A DNA stretch of 64,000 bases from Cystobacter fuscus DSM 2262 (GTDB lineage: Bacteria; Myxococcota; Myxococcia; Myxococcales; Myxococcaceae), in contig NZ_ANAH02000001.1 of NCBI RefSeq assembly GCF_000335475.2, positions 682,001-746,000 of the forward strand. Direction: 5' to 3'. Shown piece after piece: positions 26,201 to 34,263 of the stretch. The notes beneath the pieces are model-generated. The model saw only the letters and a program-made list of their open reading frames with translations, searched no databases and was not told where the DNA came from. The position numbers were made by a program, and so were the translations under genes. Position 1 is the first letter of the stretch; each line of letters begins with the position of its first letter.

Positions 26201-26583
26201 GGGCCTGGGGTTACAACAACCACGGCCAGCTGGGCGATGGGACCACCACCCAGCGCCTGCTGCCCGTGCCCATCTCCAGCTCCAGCGGCGTGATCGCCGC
26301 CGCCGCGAACTGGCACTCCCTGGTGGTGCGCACGGACGGGACGGTGTGGGGCTGGGGGAGCAACAACGCCAGCCAGCTGGGGGATGGAAGCACCAGCGAT
26401 CGCAAGATGCCCACCCCGTCGTCCGTCCCGAACGGCGTGAGGTCCATCTCCTCCGGCGCCAACCACTCCCTGGCGTTGCGCTCGGATGGAACGGTGTGGG
26501 CCTGGGGCTTCGGCAACTCCGGCCAGCTCGGGGATGGAGTCATGTCCATGCGCCTGGTGCCAGCGGGTGTGTCCGGCTTCTGA
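23284..26583 (+). CDS. RCC1-repeat lipoprotein with 21 blades
   Basis: 1,099 residues. An N-terminal signal with a MMGC lipobox near residue 23 makes it a probable lipoprotein. From about residue 55 to the end there are 21 tandem repeats of about 50 residues, each with AAGxxHSLAL then SDGTVWAWGxNxxGQLGDG. RCC1 repeats fold as seven-bladed beta-propellers, and 21 is exactly three sets of seven; the spacer after repeat 7 (LGQRIRMPLGTG) departs from the consensus, as expected at a boundary between propellers. The protein is probably exposed on the cell surface and binds a partner; the partner is unknown. A GAGGGG ribosome site precedes the ATG at 23284. The DNA repeats are similar enough to allow recombination. 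Confidence 0.88.
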   Translation: MRDTRVRAISPGAWMGLLGLCLMMGCIPPEEWGTEDAGPSRIEAALTPPPLGHEQVAAGAAHSLMLRSDGTVWAWGDNTYGQLGDGTGITQRLPVRVQSLDSVVALAVGYQHSLALRSDGTVWAWGDNFFGQLGDGSDAQSQVPIQVWSLNGVVAIAAGDHHSLALLSDGSVWAWGYNAHGQLGDDTTVASPLPVQVQGLSGVVALSAGSTHSLAVLSDGKVKAWGDNYYGQLGDGSSTERWTPVLVSSLTGVKSVVAGTFHSLALCSDGTVRAWGENGSGQLGISSTTRRPVPVVVPGLTNVQALAAGSAHSLALRSDGTVRAWGNNDHGQVGNGTISQQLTPVQVPGVGRMKSIAAGGAHSLAMRADGITWAWGDDSQGQLGDGQSSQQLRPARVLGQRIRMPLGTGNRHSLALHADGTVWAWGVNTAGQLGDGTDLPRTLPVQVPGLAGVHTLSATTSHSLAARADGTVWAWGDNAFGQLGDGTTTQRLLPVQVPGLAGVDTVSSMHQHSLAVSRDGTVWAWGFNGSGRLGDGTTLSRLTPVQVPGLSSMVAVAAGSTHSLALRADGTVWAWGDNSNGALGDGTTLRRLSPVQVPGLSGVVALAAGNGYSLAVDAQGSVWAWGYNGMGQLGDGTTTPRVTPTQAPALSGVVALAAGDSHSLALRADGVAWAWGGNDQGQLGDATTLERSTPAAVPGLAHVVALAAGNAHSLVLHADGTSSSWGNNAYGQLGDGTSTLHPVPVQVPGPSAMKGVAAGGSHSLAVRSDGTVWAWGNNGSGELGDGTGLQRPRPVQVQGLGSAVAVSAGTNHSLAVQSDGTVWAWGGNSQGQLGDGTGITRYVPVRVSGLNGVMAVSAGSAHSLALRSDGTVWAWGYNFYGQLGDATSTQRLVPIQVPGLTGVVSIAAGTHHSLAVRSDGTVWAWGYNFYGQLGDGTKIQRSPPVQVPGLAGMVSVAAGTYHSLAVHSNGTVWAWGYNNHGQLGDGTTTQRLLPVPISSSSGVIAAAANWHSLVVRTDGTVWGWGSNNASQLGDGSTSDRKMPTPSSVPNGVRSISSGANHSLALRSDGTVWAWGFGNSGQLGDGVMSMRLVPAGVSGF

Positions 26584-26626
26584 GCGGCGGGGAGCGACCA
26601 GGACGCGCCCCGCGCCCCCTGTTCCC

Positions 26627-27907
26627 CTAGGGCTGGCCCAGCAGCGCGCGGCAGCCCGGATCGTTCAGGTTCCAGGTCACGCGCCCCTGCTCGAACCCCC
26701 CCAGGAGGCAGGCGACGTTGAGCGTGGTGGCGGCGTTCACGCTGGGCGCGCCCGGGTTGTAGGTGATGTAGACCAGCTCATTCTTGCCCAGGGTGAGCTT
26801 GTCGTAGTTGGCGCGAGGGGTGAAGGAAGCCGTCCGCTCGTCGGAGACCTGGCCGTTCACCGGCGGGGTGTACTTGCGCACCTCGTTGAACAGCTCCTCC
26901 TGGAGCCTGCGCTGGACGGCGCTCACCACGTTGGCGAAGGAGGCTTCACCGGGTGCCTGCGGGCCCCAGGTGCCGTTGGCCTGCGGGTACTCGATGCGAA
27001 TACCGCACGTGTTTTCCGCGGCGCACGGCACCAGCTGCTCGAAGAAGGCGCGCACCTCGGCGTCCACGCACGAGTCGAAGCAGGTGGCGGCATGGGCGCC
27101 GGCCCGCTCGAGCAGCGTCTGCCAGTTCACGGAGAAGCGGGCCTGGCGGGAGAGCTCACTGGTCTTGATCTCCCAGTCGATCTTCGCCGTCAGCAGGTGG
27201 TCCCACTGGCCGCCGGTGGCCATCAGGAGCCGGAGCGCATCGGCCCATCCGGGCAGGGTGGTTGCCTGGAAGGAGATGTCTTGGGCCACCACGCTCCCAC
27301 TGGAGGCGTTGGCGCTCGTGAACCTGTACATCACGTTGGTGTCCAGACCATACGGCTGGGTCGGATCCTGCCGGGTGTAACACTTCGGGACGGCCACCCG
27401 CCTGACACCGGTGGACGTCGTGACTTGGATGAACTCCCGCGTGCACGCCACGTCGATGCGCCCCTGCGTCACCTCGTAACCGGAGACGAGGAACCGGGTC
27501 CTGGCCTTCGCGGCCGGAGCCGGGGTGACATAGAAGCCCTGGGCGGTGGCCTCGTCCTGGAGCTGCTGGAGCACGCCCAGATGGCTGAGGGTGGAGAGCG
27601 TCCCGCTCATGTTGGTCAGCTCCGCCCCCGCGAAGAAACCCGAGGCCGGAGTGTAGGCGCCCACCTGGAAGCGCGGGGAGGGAGAGGTGCTCAGCGGGTA
27701 CTGGACGGCCACGCCACCGCGGCGTGGGACGTAATAGATGAGCAGCGGATCCTCCGTGTCCGCCAGGAGGGTAAAGGCATCCTGGACGGTGGCCGAGAAG
27801 TGCTGTGCCACGGGGTTCGCGGAGGGGGACATCGGCGCGGCGGCCACCTGGCCGGAGGACGCCACGGAGACCACGGCCAACACTGCGGGCAGCAGCGACT
27901 TCTTCAT
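26627..27907 (-). CDS. Secreted protein of unknown function
   Basis: 426 residues. A Sec signal peptide (MKKSLLPAVLAVVSVASSG, cleavage after AAA near residue 24) is clear. The mature part is rich in beta-type sequence and contains several cysteines (for example TCFDSC and VPCAAENTC) that could make disulfides. I do not recognise the family. It is convergent with the RCC1 gene (43 bp between stops) and divergent from the cytochrome-like lipoprotein gene. Members of such secreted families are common in myxobacteria without known role. Confidence 0.75.
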   Translation of the reverse strand: MKKSLLPAVLAVVSVASSGQVAAAPMSPSANPVAQHFSATVQDAFTLLADTEDPLLIYYVPRRGGVAVQYPLSTSPSPRFQVGAYTPASGFFAGAELTNMSGTLSTLSHLGVLQQLQDEATAQGFYVTPAPAAKARTRFLVSGYEVTQGRIDVACTREFIQVTTSTGVRRVAVPKCYTRQDPTQPYGLDTNVMYRFTSANASSGSVVAQDISFQATTLPGWADALRLLMATGGQWDHLLTAKIDWEIKTSELSRQARFSVNWQTLLERAGAHAATCFDSCVDAEVRAFFEQLVPCAAENTCGIRIEYPQANGTWGPQAPGEASFANVVSAVQRRLQEELFNEVRKYTPPVNGQVSDERTASFTPRANYDKLTLGKNELVYITYNPGAPSVNAATTLNVACLLGGFEQGRVTWNLNDPGCRALLGQP

Positions 27908-28326
27908 GGTGTTTCCCTTTCAAACAGCGGAGCCCTGGGAACAGGCGTCGAGGACCTCTCTCCAGGTGTTCCGCGCCGCATCCATGGAGATACCACGGAT
28001 TGAAGCAGACATCTCCCGGTGAGACCTCGTCAACTCTTCGTGACCCAGGTGCGTCTGCGTTCGGGTTGGCGCCTCCTCCTGAAGGTGGGGTTTCACTGAA
28101 GTGCTGCCCTCGCGGCTCTTTTTCTCACCTTCACATAGAGTATTGGTGTATAAAGAATCACGGTGCTGACTGGCGGCCGGCTTCCAACGCAGGGAAGGCC
28201 GTCACACCCATTCCCCGAAACCGGACTACCAGACGTCGCCGCGGTCGTTGCCGTGAAGGCCAGCAGACTCCACTGCGCTCGATCGAGACAGCCGGAGTGT
28301 GCCCACTGATTGGGAGGGAGTTCGAC
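27908..28326. other. 419-bp divergent promoter region
   Basis: Lies between two divergent secreted-protein genes and should hold both promoters. No ORF in it looks like protein. An AT-rich stretch at about 28118-28165, with TATAAAG at 28157-28163, is the best promoter-like sequence for the plus-strand gene. A second stretch next to the minus-strand gene (CCCTTTCAAAC) is only weakly promoter-like. Confidence 0.35.
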
Positions 28327-29850
28327 ATGATGCCGTCCTGGAGAAAGCTGTTGTTGAGCGCGGTCGCGGGGGTGGTGGCGGGCTGCGGAGGTGAGAGCGC
28401 CTCACGTGAGCCGCGGGGCCCGAGCGAACTCGGCTCGCTCAGCCAGGGACTGCTCGCGAGCTGTCCCTTCACCTCTCCGGCCATCAACATGGACAAGGAG
28501 CTGGTGGTCCGCAACCTCTCCGTCGTGAATGACCCCTGCCGCACCCAGTTCAACGGCACGGGCTGCGCTTCCCCCAACTCCCGGGGCAAGTGGTCCTTCG
28601 GCTATCTGATGTCGCAGATCGCCGGTGGCAAGGATGCGGCGGGGACCTCGGAGTTCGTGTTGAACTGGCTGGGAACCTGGCAGACCGACCAGAACATCAA
28701 CGGCCATCTGGTGGCCGCCCGAGCGGGGGTGTCCTCCGCGGGAGCACCCCTGGGGATGAACAAGTTCATCAATACCTGGAGGACGAAGAGCAACTGCCCG
28801 GCGACGGGTGCGTGCACGCTCGACTTCAACCAGGCTCCCTTCCGGCTGCTCGCCATCATCAACCGCGTCGACCTGAGCGGGAACGCGTATGGCTCCGCCA
28901 GTCCTGGCGAGCTGCGCTTCGTCTTCGGCTTCGTCGACCTCAACAAGCTTGGCGATGCGAGCAGCAACAACGGCGCCATGAAGGGCACGGTCATCTTCGA
29001 GTACAAGCTCACCCAGCACCTGGACACGTTCGGCTGGGCCGAGGAGTGGCATCGGCTGGCGACCTACGAGTTCAGTGAGGCCTACAACAGCAGGCTGGAG
29101 CAGCTCACGAACCTGGTGGCCACCTATAATCCGTCGTGGATTCCCGGGGGTTCCGCCATCAGCCAGATTCGCACCAACGAGATCGAGTTCGACACGGCGG
29201 CGCTGTCCAACCGGGTGTGGGAGCTGCGTGAGCAGACGCGAGACTGCTCGCAGGGGACCTGCAGGCTGCGGCCGGACACCGTGAAGCTGACTCCCGACAG
29301 CCGGTACAACAAGGGCGGCGAGGATCAGACGGATCCCACCTACAAGGGCAGCGACCTGGACAGCTACCTGTTGAACAACGCGCCCCTCATCGACGCGGAA
29401 GATCTCAGCACCCTGCCGCCGCACATGATTGGCGGAGCCTCGCGCTCCAAGTCGGCACTGGGACAGCAGCTCGTCTGGGACCTGTCTACCGAAAGCCAGA
29501 GCAGCTACGAGCAGAATGGCGGCGCCTTCAGGACGTCGACCCGGCACGTGTTCGCCCTGCAGACCTGCGGAGGCTGCCACTACGCCGAGACGGGGACGAG
29601 CAACTTCCACGTCGCCCCGCGTGGCATCAACCAGATGGCCCAGCTCTCGGGGTTCCTCGCCCCCTCCGGCTCGGAGTCGCTCCTGCCCAATACCGGGGAT
29701 CCGACGCAGCCCTACTACTACACCTCGCCCACGGATCCGGTGGACTTCGAGACGCGGCAGTACAACGACCTGTGGCGCCGCAAGTGCGAGATGCAGCGGC
29801 TGCTCCACTTCGTGGAGACGCCGCTCTTCAAGCCAAGCGGCGCCCACTGA
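28327..29850 (+). CDS. Lipoprotein with a single CxxCH haem-binding motif
   Basis: 507 residues. The N-terminus is a lipoprotein signal (LLSAVAGVVAGCGG, Cys near residue 19). Near residue 415 is CGGCH, the c-type haem attachment motif, in the context LQTCGGCHYAETGTSNFHV; one axial ligand would be its His. The remaining 400 residues upstream include MNKFINTWR, LLAIINRVDLSG and a long helical or mixed region that I cannot assign. It may be a secreted or outer-membrane electron-transfer protein, but with one haem motif in a protein of this length other roles are possible. The motif may also be chance. The start is the ATG at 28327, which matches the signal peptide. Confidence 0.75.
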   Translation: MMPSWRKLLLSAVAGVVAGCGGESASREPRGPSELGSLSQGLLASCPFTSPAINMDKELVVRNLSVVNDPCRTQFNGTGCASPNSRGKWSFGYLMSQIAGGKDAAGTSEFVLNWLGTWQTDQNINGHLVAARAGVSSAGAPLGMNKFINTWRTKSNCPATGACTLDFNQAPFRLLAIINRVDLSGNAYGSASPGELRFVFGFVDLNKLGDASSNNGAMKGTVIFEYKLTQHLDTFGWAEEWHRLATYEFSEAYNSRLEQLTNLVATYNPSWIPGGSAISQIRTNEIEFDTAALSNRVWELREQTRDCSQGTCRLRPDTVKLTPDSRYNKGGEDQTDPTYKGSDLDSYLLNNAPLIDAEDLSTLPPHMIGGASRSKSALGQQLVWDLSTESQSSYEQNGGAFRTSTRHVFALQTCGGCHYAETGTSNFHVAPRGINQMAQLSGFLAPSGSESLLPNTGDPTQPYYYTSPTDPVDFETRQYNDLWRRKCEMQRLLHFVETPLFKPSGAH

Positions 29851-29863
29851 ACGTGATGGGCCC

Positions 29864-29891
29864 GGCCAGCCGCCCGCACGGGTGGCTGGCC
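29864..29891 (+). terminator. Hairpin after the CxxCH lipoprotein gene
   Basis: GGCCAGCC (29864-29871) and GGCTGGCC (29884-29891), perfect 8-bp stem with a 12-nt loop, 13 bp after the stop. Likely terminator or attenuator between this gene and the protease gene. Confidence 0.5.
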
Positions 29892-29919
29892 CTTCGGACG
29901 TGAAGGAAGGAGCACCATC

Positions 29920-32900
29920 ATGATGGAGCGCATTCGCATGGGGCACGTGGCAACAGCGGCGGGCCTCGTGGGACTGGCCACGCTGGTCCTGCTGCTGCCA
30001 GGGTGTGAGCGGTCACCCGGAGGTGCTCCCCGGGAGCCCGTGCACCCGGAGATGTCCGTGGAGCGTGGGTATGTGGAGGGGGAGCTCCTGGTCCGGTTCC
30101 GGGAGCCAGCCCAGGCGGGCGCGTTGGCCGCGCTCGAGGCCGCCCCGGGTGCGCGGATCGTCCATTCCTACGAGTCCCTGCCAGGCCTGCGGGTCATCCG
30201 CCTGCCCAGGGGCGCGGACATGGAGCAGGCCCTCGCCGCCTACCAGCGGGATCCCCGCGTGCTCTACGCCGGGCGCAATGCCATCTACTCCATCGACAGC
30301 ACGCCACGGACGCCGGGGGATCCACTCTTCGGTGGACTCTGGGGAATGAACAACACGGGTCAGGACGGAGGCTCCGCGGGCGCGGACATCGGAGCCCCCC
30401 AGGCCTGGGGTCTCACGACCGGCAGCAGCGAGGTCGTCCTGGCGTTGATCGACAGCGGCATGGACTACACCCACCCGGATCTGGCCGCCAACGTGTGGTG
30501 GAATCCCGGGGAAATCCCTGGCAACGGCCGCGATGATGACGCCAATGGCTATGTCGACGACGTGCATGGCATCAACGCCATCACGGGCACGGGCGATCCC
30601 CTGGATGATGGCAACCACGGGACGCACGTGGCGGGCATCCTGGGCGCGGCGGGCGACAACGGTCTGGGCGTCACGGGAGTCAACTGGAACGTCAAGCTCA
30701 TCGCCTGCAAGTTCCTCGACAAGACGGGCAACGGGGCGGAGTCGGACGCGCTCAAGTGCATGGACTATCTCTGGCGCCTGAAGACACGCGCGCAGCATCC
30801 GGTCCACATCGTGGCGACCAACAACTCCTGGAGCTGCCGGTCGCAATCCTGCAACTCGGACCCCATGCGCCAGGCCATCCAGAAGCATCTGGGCGCGGGG
30901 ATGTTGTTCGTGGCGGCCGCCGGCAACGTGAACGCCAACATCGACGTCGCCGAGAGCTGGCCCGCCAAGCACCAGCTGCCGAACATGCTCGTGGTCGCGG
31001 CCACCGACCGGAAGGACGCCCGGTGGAACCTGTCGAGCTACGGCCGACACACCGTGCACCTGGGCGCCCCGGGCGTGGACATCCTCAGCACCGTCCCTGG
31101 CAATGCCTACCAGAGCTTCAATGGCACCTCGATGGCCGCCCCTCACGTCACGGGGGTCGCGGGCCTGCTCGCGACCCAGGACCCCACCCGGGACTGGAAG
31201 GCCATCCGCAATCTCCTGCTCGCCGGGGGCCGCGCGATACCGGGCCTGTCGGGTGTCACCCTGACGGGCCGACGTCTGCGCGCCTGGGGCCCGGAGGGCA
31301 GTGGTGCGCTCAACTGCGAGGGTCAGAGCGTCACGCAGCGGATGAAGCCGGTGGTGAGCGCCGGCCGCATCGCGACCGTCGTCGGGTTCCCGATCTCCCT
31401 CGCCGTGCTGAACATCCGCTGCGCCGAGCCCGCCGGAGCCGTCTCCGTGGATGTCTCGGGCAGCGCGGAGACGACCCTCCCCCTCGGGGATGAGGGCGAG
31501 GCCGAGGACCTGGCCGCCGGGGATGGCATCTACTCAGGACGTTTCACCCCGACCACGCCGGGCACCTACACGCTCACCTTCCCGGGTGGAGAGTCGATCG
31601 CCGTCGACGTGTTCAATCACTATGGCCCCGCGCGGCAGCAGCCCTCCACCTACGAGGTCATGACCGAGGCGAACACCCATGTGGTGGGAGCCTCGGATGA
31701 GACGACCAGCATCCTCTCCACGCCCTTTCCCATCCGGTTCGCCGGGATGACTCCGGGCTTCTCCACCCTGTACGTGAACAGCAACGGGTACATCACCTTC
31801 GCGCCCGTGCCGTCGGCCTCGGGCAATACCCCCCTGCCCTCCACGTTCTTCCCGTCGGCGCTCCTTCCCCTCTGGCAGAACCTGGAGGTGCCGGGAGTCG
31901 AGCCCTCGGGTCTGTACCACGAGACCCTGGGCACCTCGCCCCACCGCAAGTTCGTAATCGAGTGGCGCGACGTGGCGATCTCTCCCATCTTCCCGACCCA
32001 GCCCCTGAAGTTCCAGGTGGTGTTCTTCGAGGACAGCTCGGACATCGCGTTCAACTACGCCAATGTCTTCTACGGCGACGAGGAGTTCCCGGAGCTGGAC
32101 AACGGGGCCAGCGCCACGGTGGGCATCCAGTTGCTGCCCACGGTGGTCCAGCAGTACAGCTACCTGGAGCCCAAGCTGAACAACGGCACCTCGCTGCTGT
32201 TCAGGACGCTCGCGTCGTCGAACGTGCTGGAGGTCACCGCCCCGGTCCTCACGACCAGTTCCCCGAAGGAAGGCACCCCCGTCACCCTCCAGGCCTCCTT
32301 CAGCACGCCCAACGCATCAGACGGACCGTGGACGGTCGAGTGGAACTGCCAGCATCAGGGAGGAGTCTTCGTGGCCGAGTCGGAGCAGTCCCATCCCGAG
32401 CCGGGTCCCGTCACCCAGAGCTGCCACTACTCCGCCCAGGGAACCTACACCGTGGCCCTCAGGGTCACGAGCCGCTCCGGGGAGCACTCGGAGGTCCAGT
32501 CGACGACCTTCGACGTCGCCGACGTGAGCCCGAGAATCCTCTCGTTCACGGCCACTCCGCAGAGCGGAGCCGAGTCCCTGGAGGTGCGGTTCACGGTCGA
32601 GGCCACGACGGGCGCCGCGAACGGGCAGGTCGACGCGGTGGTCGACTATCAGTGGGACTTCGATGGAGACGGGACCTTCGACACGGTCACGACGGCGCCC
32701 CAGGCCCAGCACCTGTATGACGACAACCCCGCGACGGGGAGCACCTTCCGCGCCAAGGTCCGGGTCCGGGATCCGGACAGCGCCACCGACGCGGTGCTGC
32801 CGGTGACCGTGACGAACGCGCCGCCCGTGATCACCCCGATCACCAGCCAGAAGGCGGTCTGCGGGACGGAGTACACGCTTCAGCTCTCCGCATCGGACCC

Positions 32901-33123
32901 CGGCCGGGACACGCTCTCCTTCGCGTTGAATCAGTCTCCCTCGGGCATGACGATCACCCCCACGGGGCTGATCCGGTGGACTCCCAACTTGAGCCAGAAC
33001 CAATGCGGGTGGTGGCAAAAGAGCCAGTCCCATGACGTGAAGGTCGATGTCTCGGATGGAGACGGTGCCACGACCCGCGCGGAGTTCAAGGTCCAGGCCT
33101 TCAAGCCAGCCTCCAGCTTCTAG
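29920..33123 (+). CDS. Subtilisin-like (S8) serine protease lipoprotein with C-terminal adhesion-type domains
   Basis: 1,067 residues. The signal ends in LLLPGC, giving a lipidated Cys. Residues about 45-125 form a fervidolysin-type propeptide (GELLVRFREPAQAG ... YAGRNAIYSID). The S8 domain follows: Asp178 in LIDSGMDYTHPDL, His236 in GNHGTHVAG, Ser404 in NGTSMAAPHV, and the oxyanion Asn in ATNNSWS near 301. Residues about 560-740 resemble a nidogen-like domain (FAGMTPGFSTLYVNSNGYI), and the last third has a PKD-type Ig domain (YQWDFDGDGTFD) and an Ig-like domain with SDPGRDTLSF. It should be an extracellular protease, probably used in predation or nutrient release. Alternative starts at 29923 and 29935 keep the signal peptide. 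Confidence 0.92.
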   Translation: MMERIRMGHVATAAGLVGLATLVLLLPGCERSPGGAPREPVHPEMSVERGYVEGELLVRFREPAQAGALAALEAAPGARIVHSYESLPGLRVIRLPRGADMEQALAAYQRDPRVLYAGRNAIYSIDSTPRTPGDPLFGGLWGMNNTGQDGGSAGADIGAPQAWGLTTGSSEVVLALIDSGMDYTHPDLAANVWWNPGEIPGNGRDDDANGYVDDVHGINAITGTGDPLDDGNHGTHVAGILGAAGDNGLGVTGVNWNVKLIACKFLDKTGNGAESDALKCMDYLWRLKTRAQHPVHIVATNNSWSCRSQSCNSDPMRQAIQKHLGAGMLFVAAAGNVNANIDVAESWPAKHQLPNMLVVAATDRKDARWNLSSYGRHTVHLGAPGVDILSTVPGNAYQSFNGTSMAAPHVTGVAGLLATQDPTRDWKAIRNLLLAGGRAIPGLSGVTLTGRRLRAWGPEGSGALNCEGQSVTQRMKPVVSAGRIATVVGFPISLAVLNIRCAEPAGAVSVDVSGSAETTLPLGDEGEAEDLAAGDGIYSGRFTPTTPGTYTLTFPGGESIAVDVFNHYGPARQQPSTYEVMTEANTHVVGASDETTSILSTPFPIRFAGMTPGFSTLYVNSNGYITFAPVPSASGNTPLPSTFFPSALLPLWQNLEVPGVEPSGLYHETLGTSPHRKFVIEWRDVAISPIFPTQPLKFQVVFFEDSSDIAFNYANVFYGDEEFPELDNGASATVGIQLLPTVVQQYSYLEPKLNNGTSLLFRTLASSNVLEVTAPVLTTSSPKEGTPVTLQASFSTPNASDGPWTVEWNCQHQGGVFVAESEQSHPEPGPVTQSCHYSAQGTYTVALRVTSRSGEHSEVQSTTFDVADVSPRILSFTATPQSGAESLEVRFTVEATTGAANGQVDAVVDYQWDFDGDGTFDTVTTAPQAQHLYDDNPATGSTFRAKVRVRDPDSATDAVLPVTVTNAPPVITPITSQKAVCGTEYTLQLSASDPGRDTLSFALNQSPSGMTITPTGLIRWTPNLSQNQCGWWQKSQSHDVKVDVSDGDGATTRAEFKVQAFKPASSF

Positions 33124-33328
33124 TCAACTGCTCGCGGAGGTGTAGCGGCCGATGGAGTGCAACCACACCCGGCGCGAGAAGAACGCGAAGAGGAGCGAGG
33201 ACTCGAGGCCCCGCTTCCAGCTCGGCATCATCAACTCCACCGGCGGGCCGATCTGGTAGCGGAAGGGCCACCAGTCCAACAGGCCGCGCAGTACGGGGAG
33301 AGCACGTTGGCCAGGAAGGTGATGAGCC
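33124..33328 (-). pseudogene. Mosaic remnant of an ABC-2 permease gene pair
   Basis: Four blocks match parts of the two intact permease genes downstream. 33124-33199 matches 34264-34339 (73 of 76 bases). 33205-33223 matches 35090-35108. 33228-33291 matches 35194-35257 (about 58 of 64). 33300-33328 matches 35372-35400 with no mismatch. The blocks are collinear and separated by deletions, so this is a decayed second copy of the permease pair reduced to a few hundred bases. It starts directly at the stop codon of the protease gene. It has no reading frame of its own. Confidence 0.8.
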
Positions 33329-33332
33329 GCGC

Positions 33333-33617
33333 TCAGGGAGCGAGTTCGACGTCTCCCCAGAAGCCAATCCAGTGGTCGACCCGCTTCATCGACGCCTGGG
33401 GCGCCTCGTAGGACCAGGCCGCGCGCTCGCTCCGGCCGCTCGCGTCCGAGACATCGTAGAACTGGACGCCATGCGGACACGCCCGGTCGCTGTCCGTCTT
33501 CGGCGCGGGCCGAAGCAGTTCCATCTGGACAGACGCACGCGGAAAGTAGTGGTAGCCGCCAACCTCGACGGTGTCGGCGCTCTCCGCGATCACCCTGCCT
33601 CGTAATGTCGCTCTCAT
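33333..33617 (-). CDS. DUF427-domain protein
   Basis: 94 residues, the normal size of a single DUF427 domain. The pattern is clear: RVIAESADTVEVGGYHYFP at the N-terminus, a central CPHGVQFYDV with the conserved Cys, and the C-terminal AAWSYEAPQASM followed by DHWIGFW. The family has a beta-barrel fold and no firm biochemical role. The gene is intact although it lies between two decayed regions. The ATG at 33617 has an ATTACGAGGCAG upstream with GAGG suitably spaced as a ribosome site. Confidence 0.85.
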   Translation of the reverse strand: MRATLRGRVIAESADTVEVGGYHYFPRASVQMELLRPAPKTDSDRACPHGVQFYDVSDASGRSERAAWSYEAPQASMKRVDHWIGFWGDVELAP

Positions 33618-33655
33618 GTCCCGTGTACCCTAACGCCTCGAGAGAAGACTCACCG

Positions 33656-33743
33656 ATGAAACACCCGATTCGCTGTTGGCTGCCCCTGTGGGCCTGATGG
33701 CGCTGGTGCTCGCCGTGTCCGCCTGGGCCAAGGCGCCCCCACC
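33656..33743 (+). pseudogene. Remnant of an exported-protein gene (signal peptide end)
   Basis: An ATG at 33656 begins MKHPIRCWLPLWA and then stops; in another frame the next codons read LMALVLAVSAWAKAPP, the hydrophobic core and cleavage site of a signal peptide. So a frameshift has occurred inside the signal sequence, and the mature part is missing. 33690-33743 is repeated at 23039-23092. AGAGAAGA lies upstream of the ATG as a possible ribosome site. Confidence 0.6.
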
Positions 33744-33744
33744 A

Positions 33745-34242
33745 GGGCGGTGCTCGCGGAGAAGGTGCCCCCGAACAAGAACAGCGCCATGTTATGCGGC
33801 ATGATGGCGCCCCAGGAGAACAGTTCGCCAGCGAGGAGGCGTACAAGCGGGAGGCAGCAGGGGCGTGGGCTACCACCTCGGGCGCACCCGGCACTGGCTC
33901 CGCGCCGAGCAGGTGGCATCCACATCCATCTGGATCTGCGCCTGCTTCGGTCGCCCCGTTGCAGGCAATCATCGTCGCGGGCGAGCGCCTCACTCGTAGG
34001 ATGGCGGTAGCGACCACGGTGCTCCCCGCCCCGAATGCGAAGATCAACATGGCCCTGTTGCGTTTGCTCGCTTTGAGCGCATCCCATGCGTCAATGGATT
34101 CGCTGTGAGGGTAGCCGCCGCCTTGAGGGCTGGCAGCTTCCGGCGGTTTCCGGCGCCTGCCGCCTTTTGCAGCCTGGAAGTTACGGCCGCACTGGGGGCA
34201 GAACCTGGCATCGGCATGAAGAGGGCTGCACCGCCTCTCCAC
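33745..34242 (-). pseudogene. Decayed zinc-ribbon membrane protein gene
   Basis: On the minus strand from about 34240 a zinc-ribbon-like start (PLHADARFCPQCGRNFQ) leads to a Lys/Arg-rich linker and a membrane helix (AMLIFAFGAGSTVVATAILR). Beyond about 34000 the frame turns into Ser/Arg/Ala-rich sequence, while another frame continues with a second hydrophobic segment (LAGELFSWGAIMPHNMALFLFGG). The gene therefore appears frameshifted and truncated. The first cysteine pair of the ribbon is also incomplete. The exact limits are uncertain. Confidence 0.45.
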
Positions 34243-34263
34243 CGGCCCGGCGCACAGCTTCCG

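Noticed and set aside
23440-26560. Tandem 150-bp repeats that could be mistaken for a CRISPR or satellite array
   Set aside because: The repeats are in frame, diverged and encode RCC1 blades in a single long gene.
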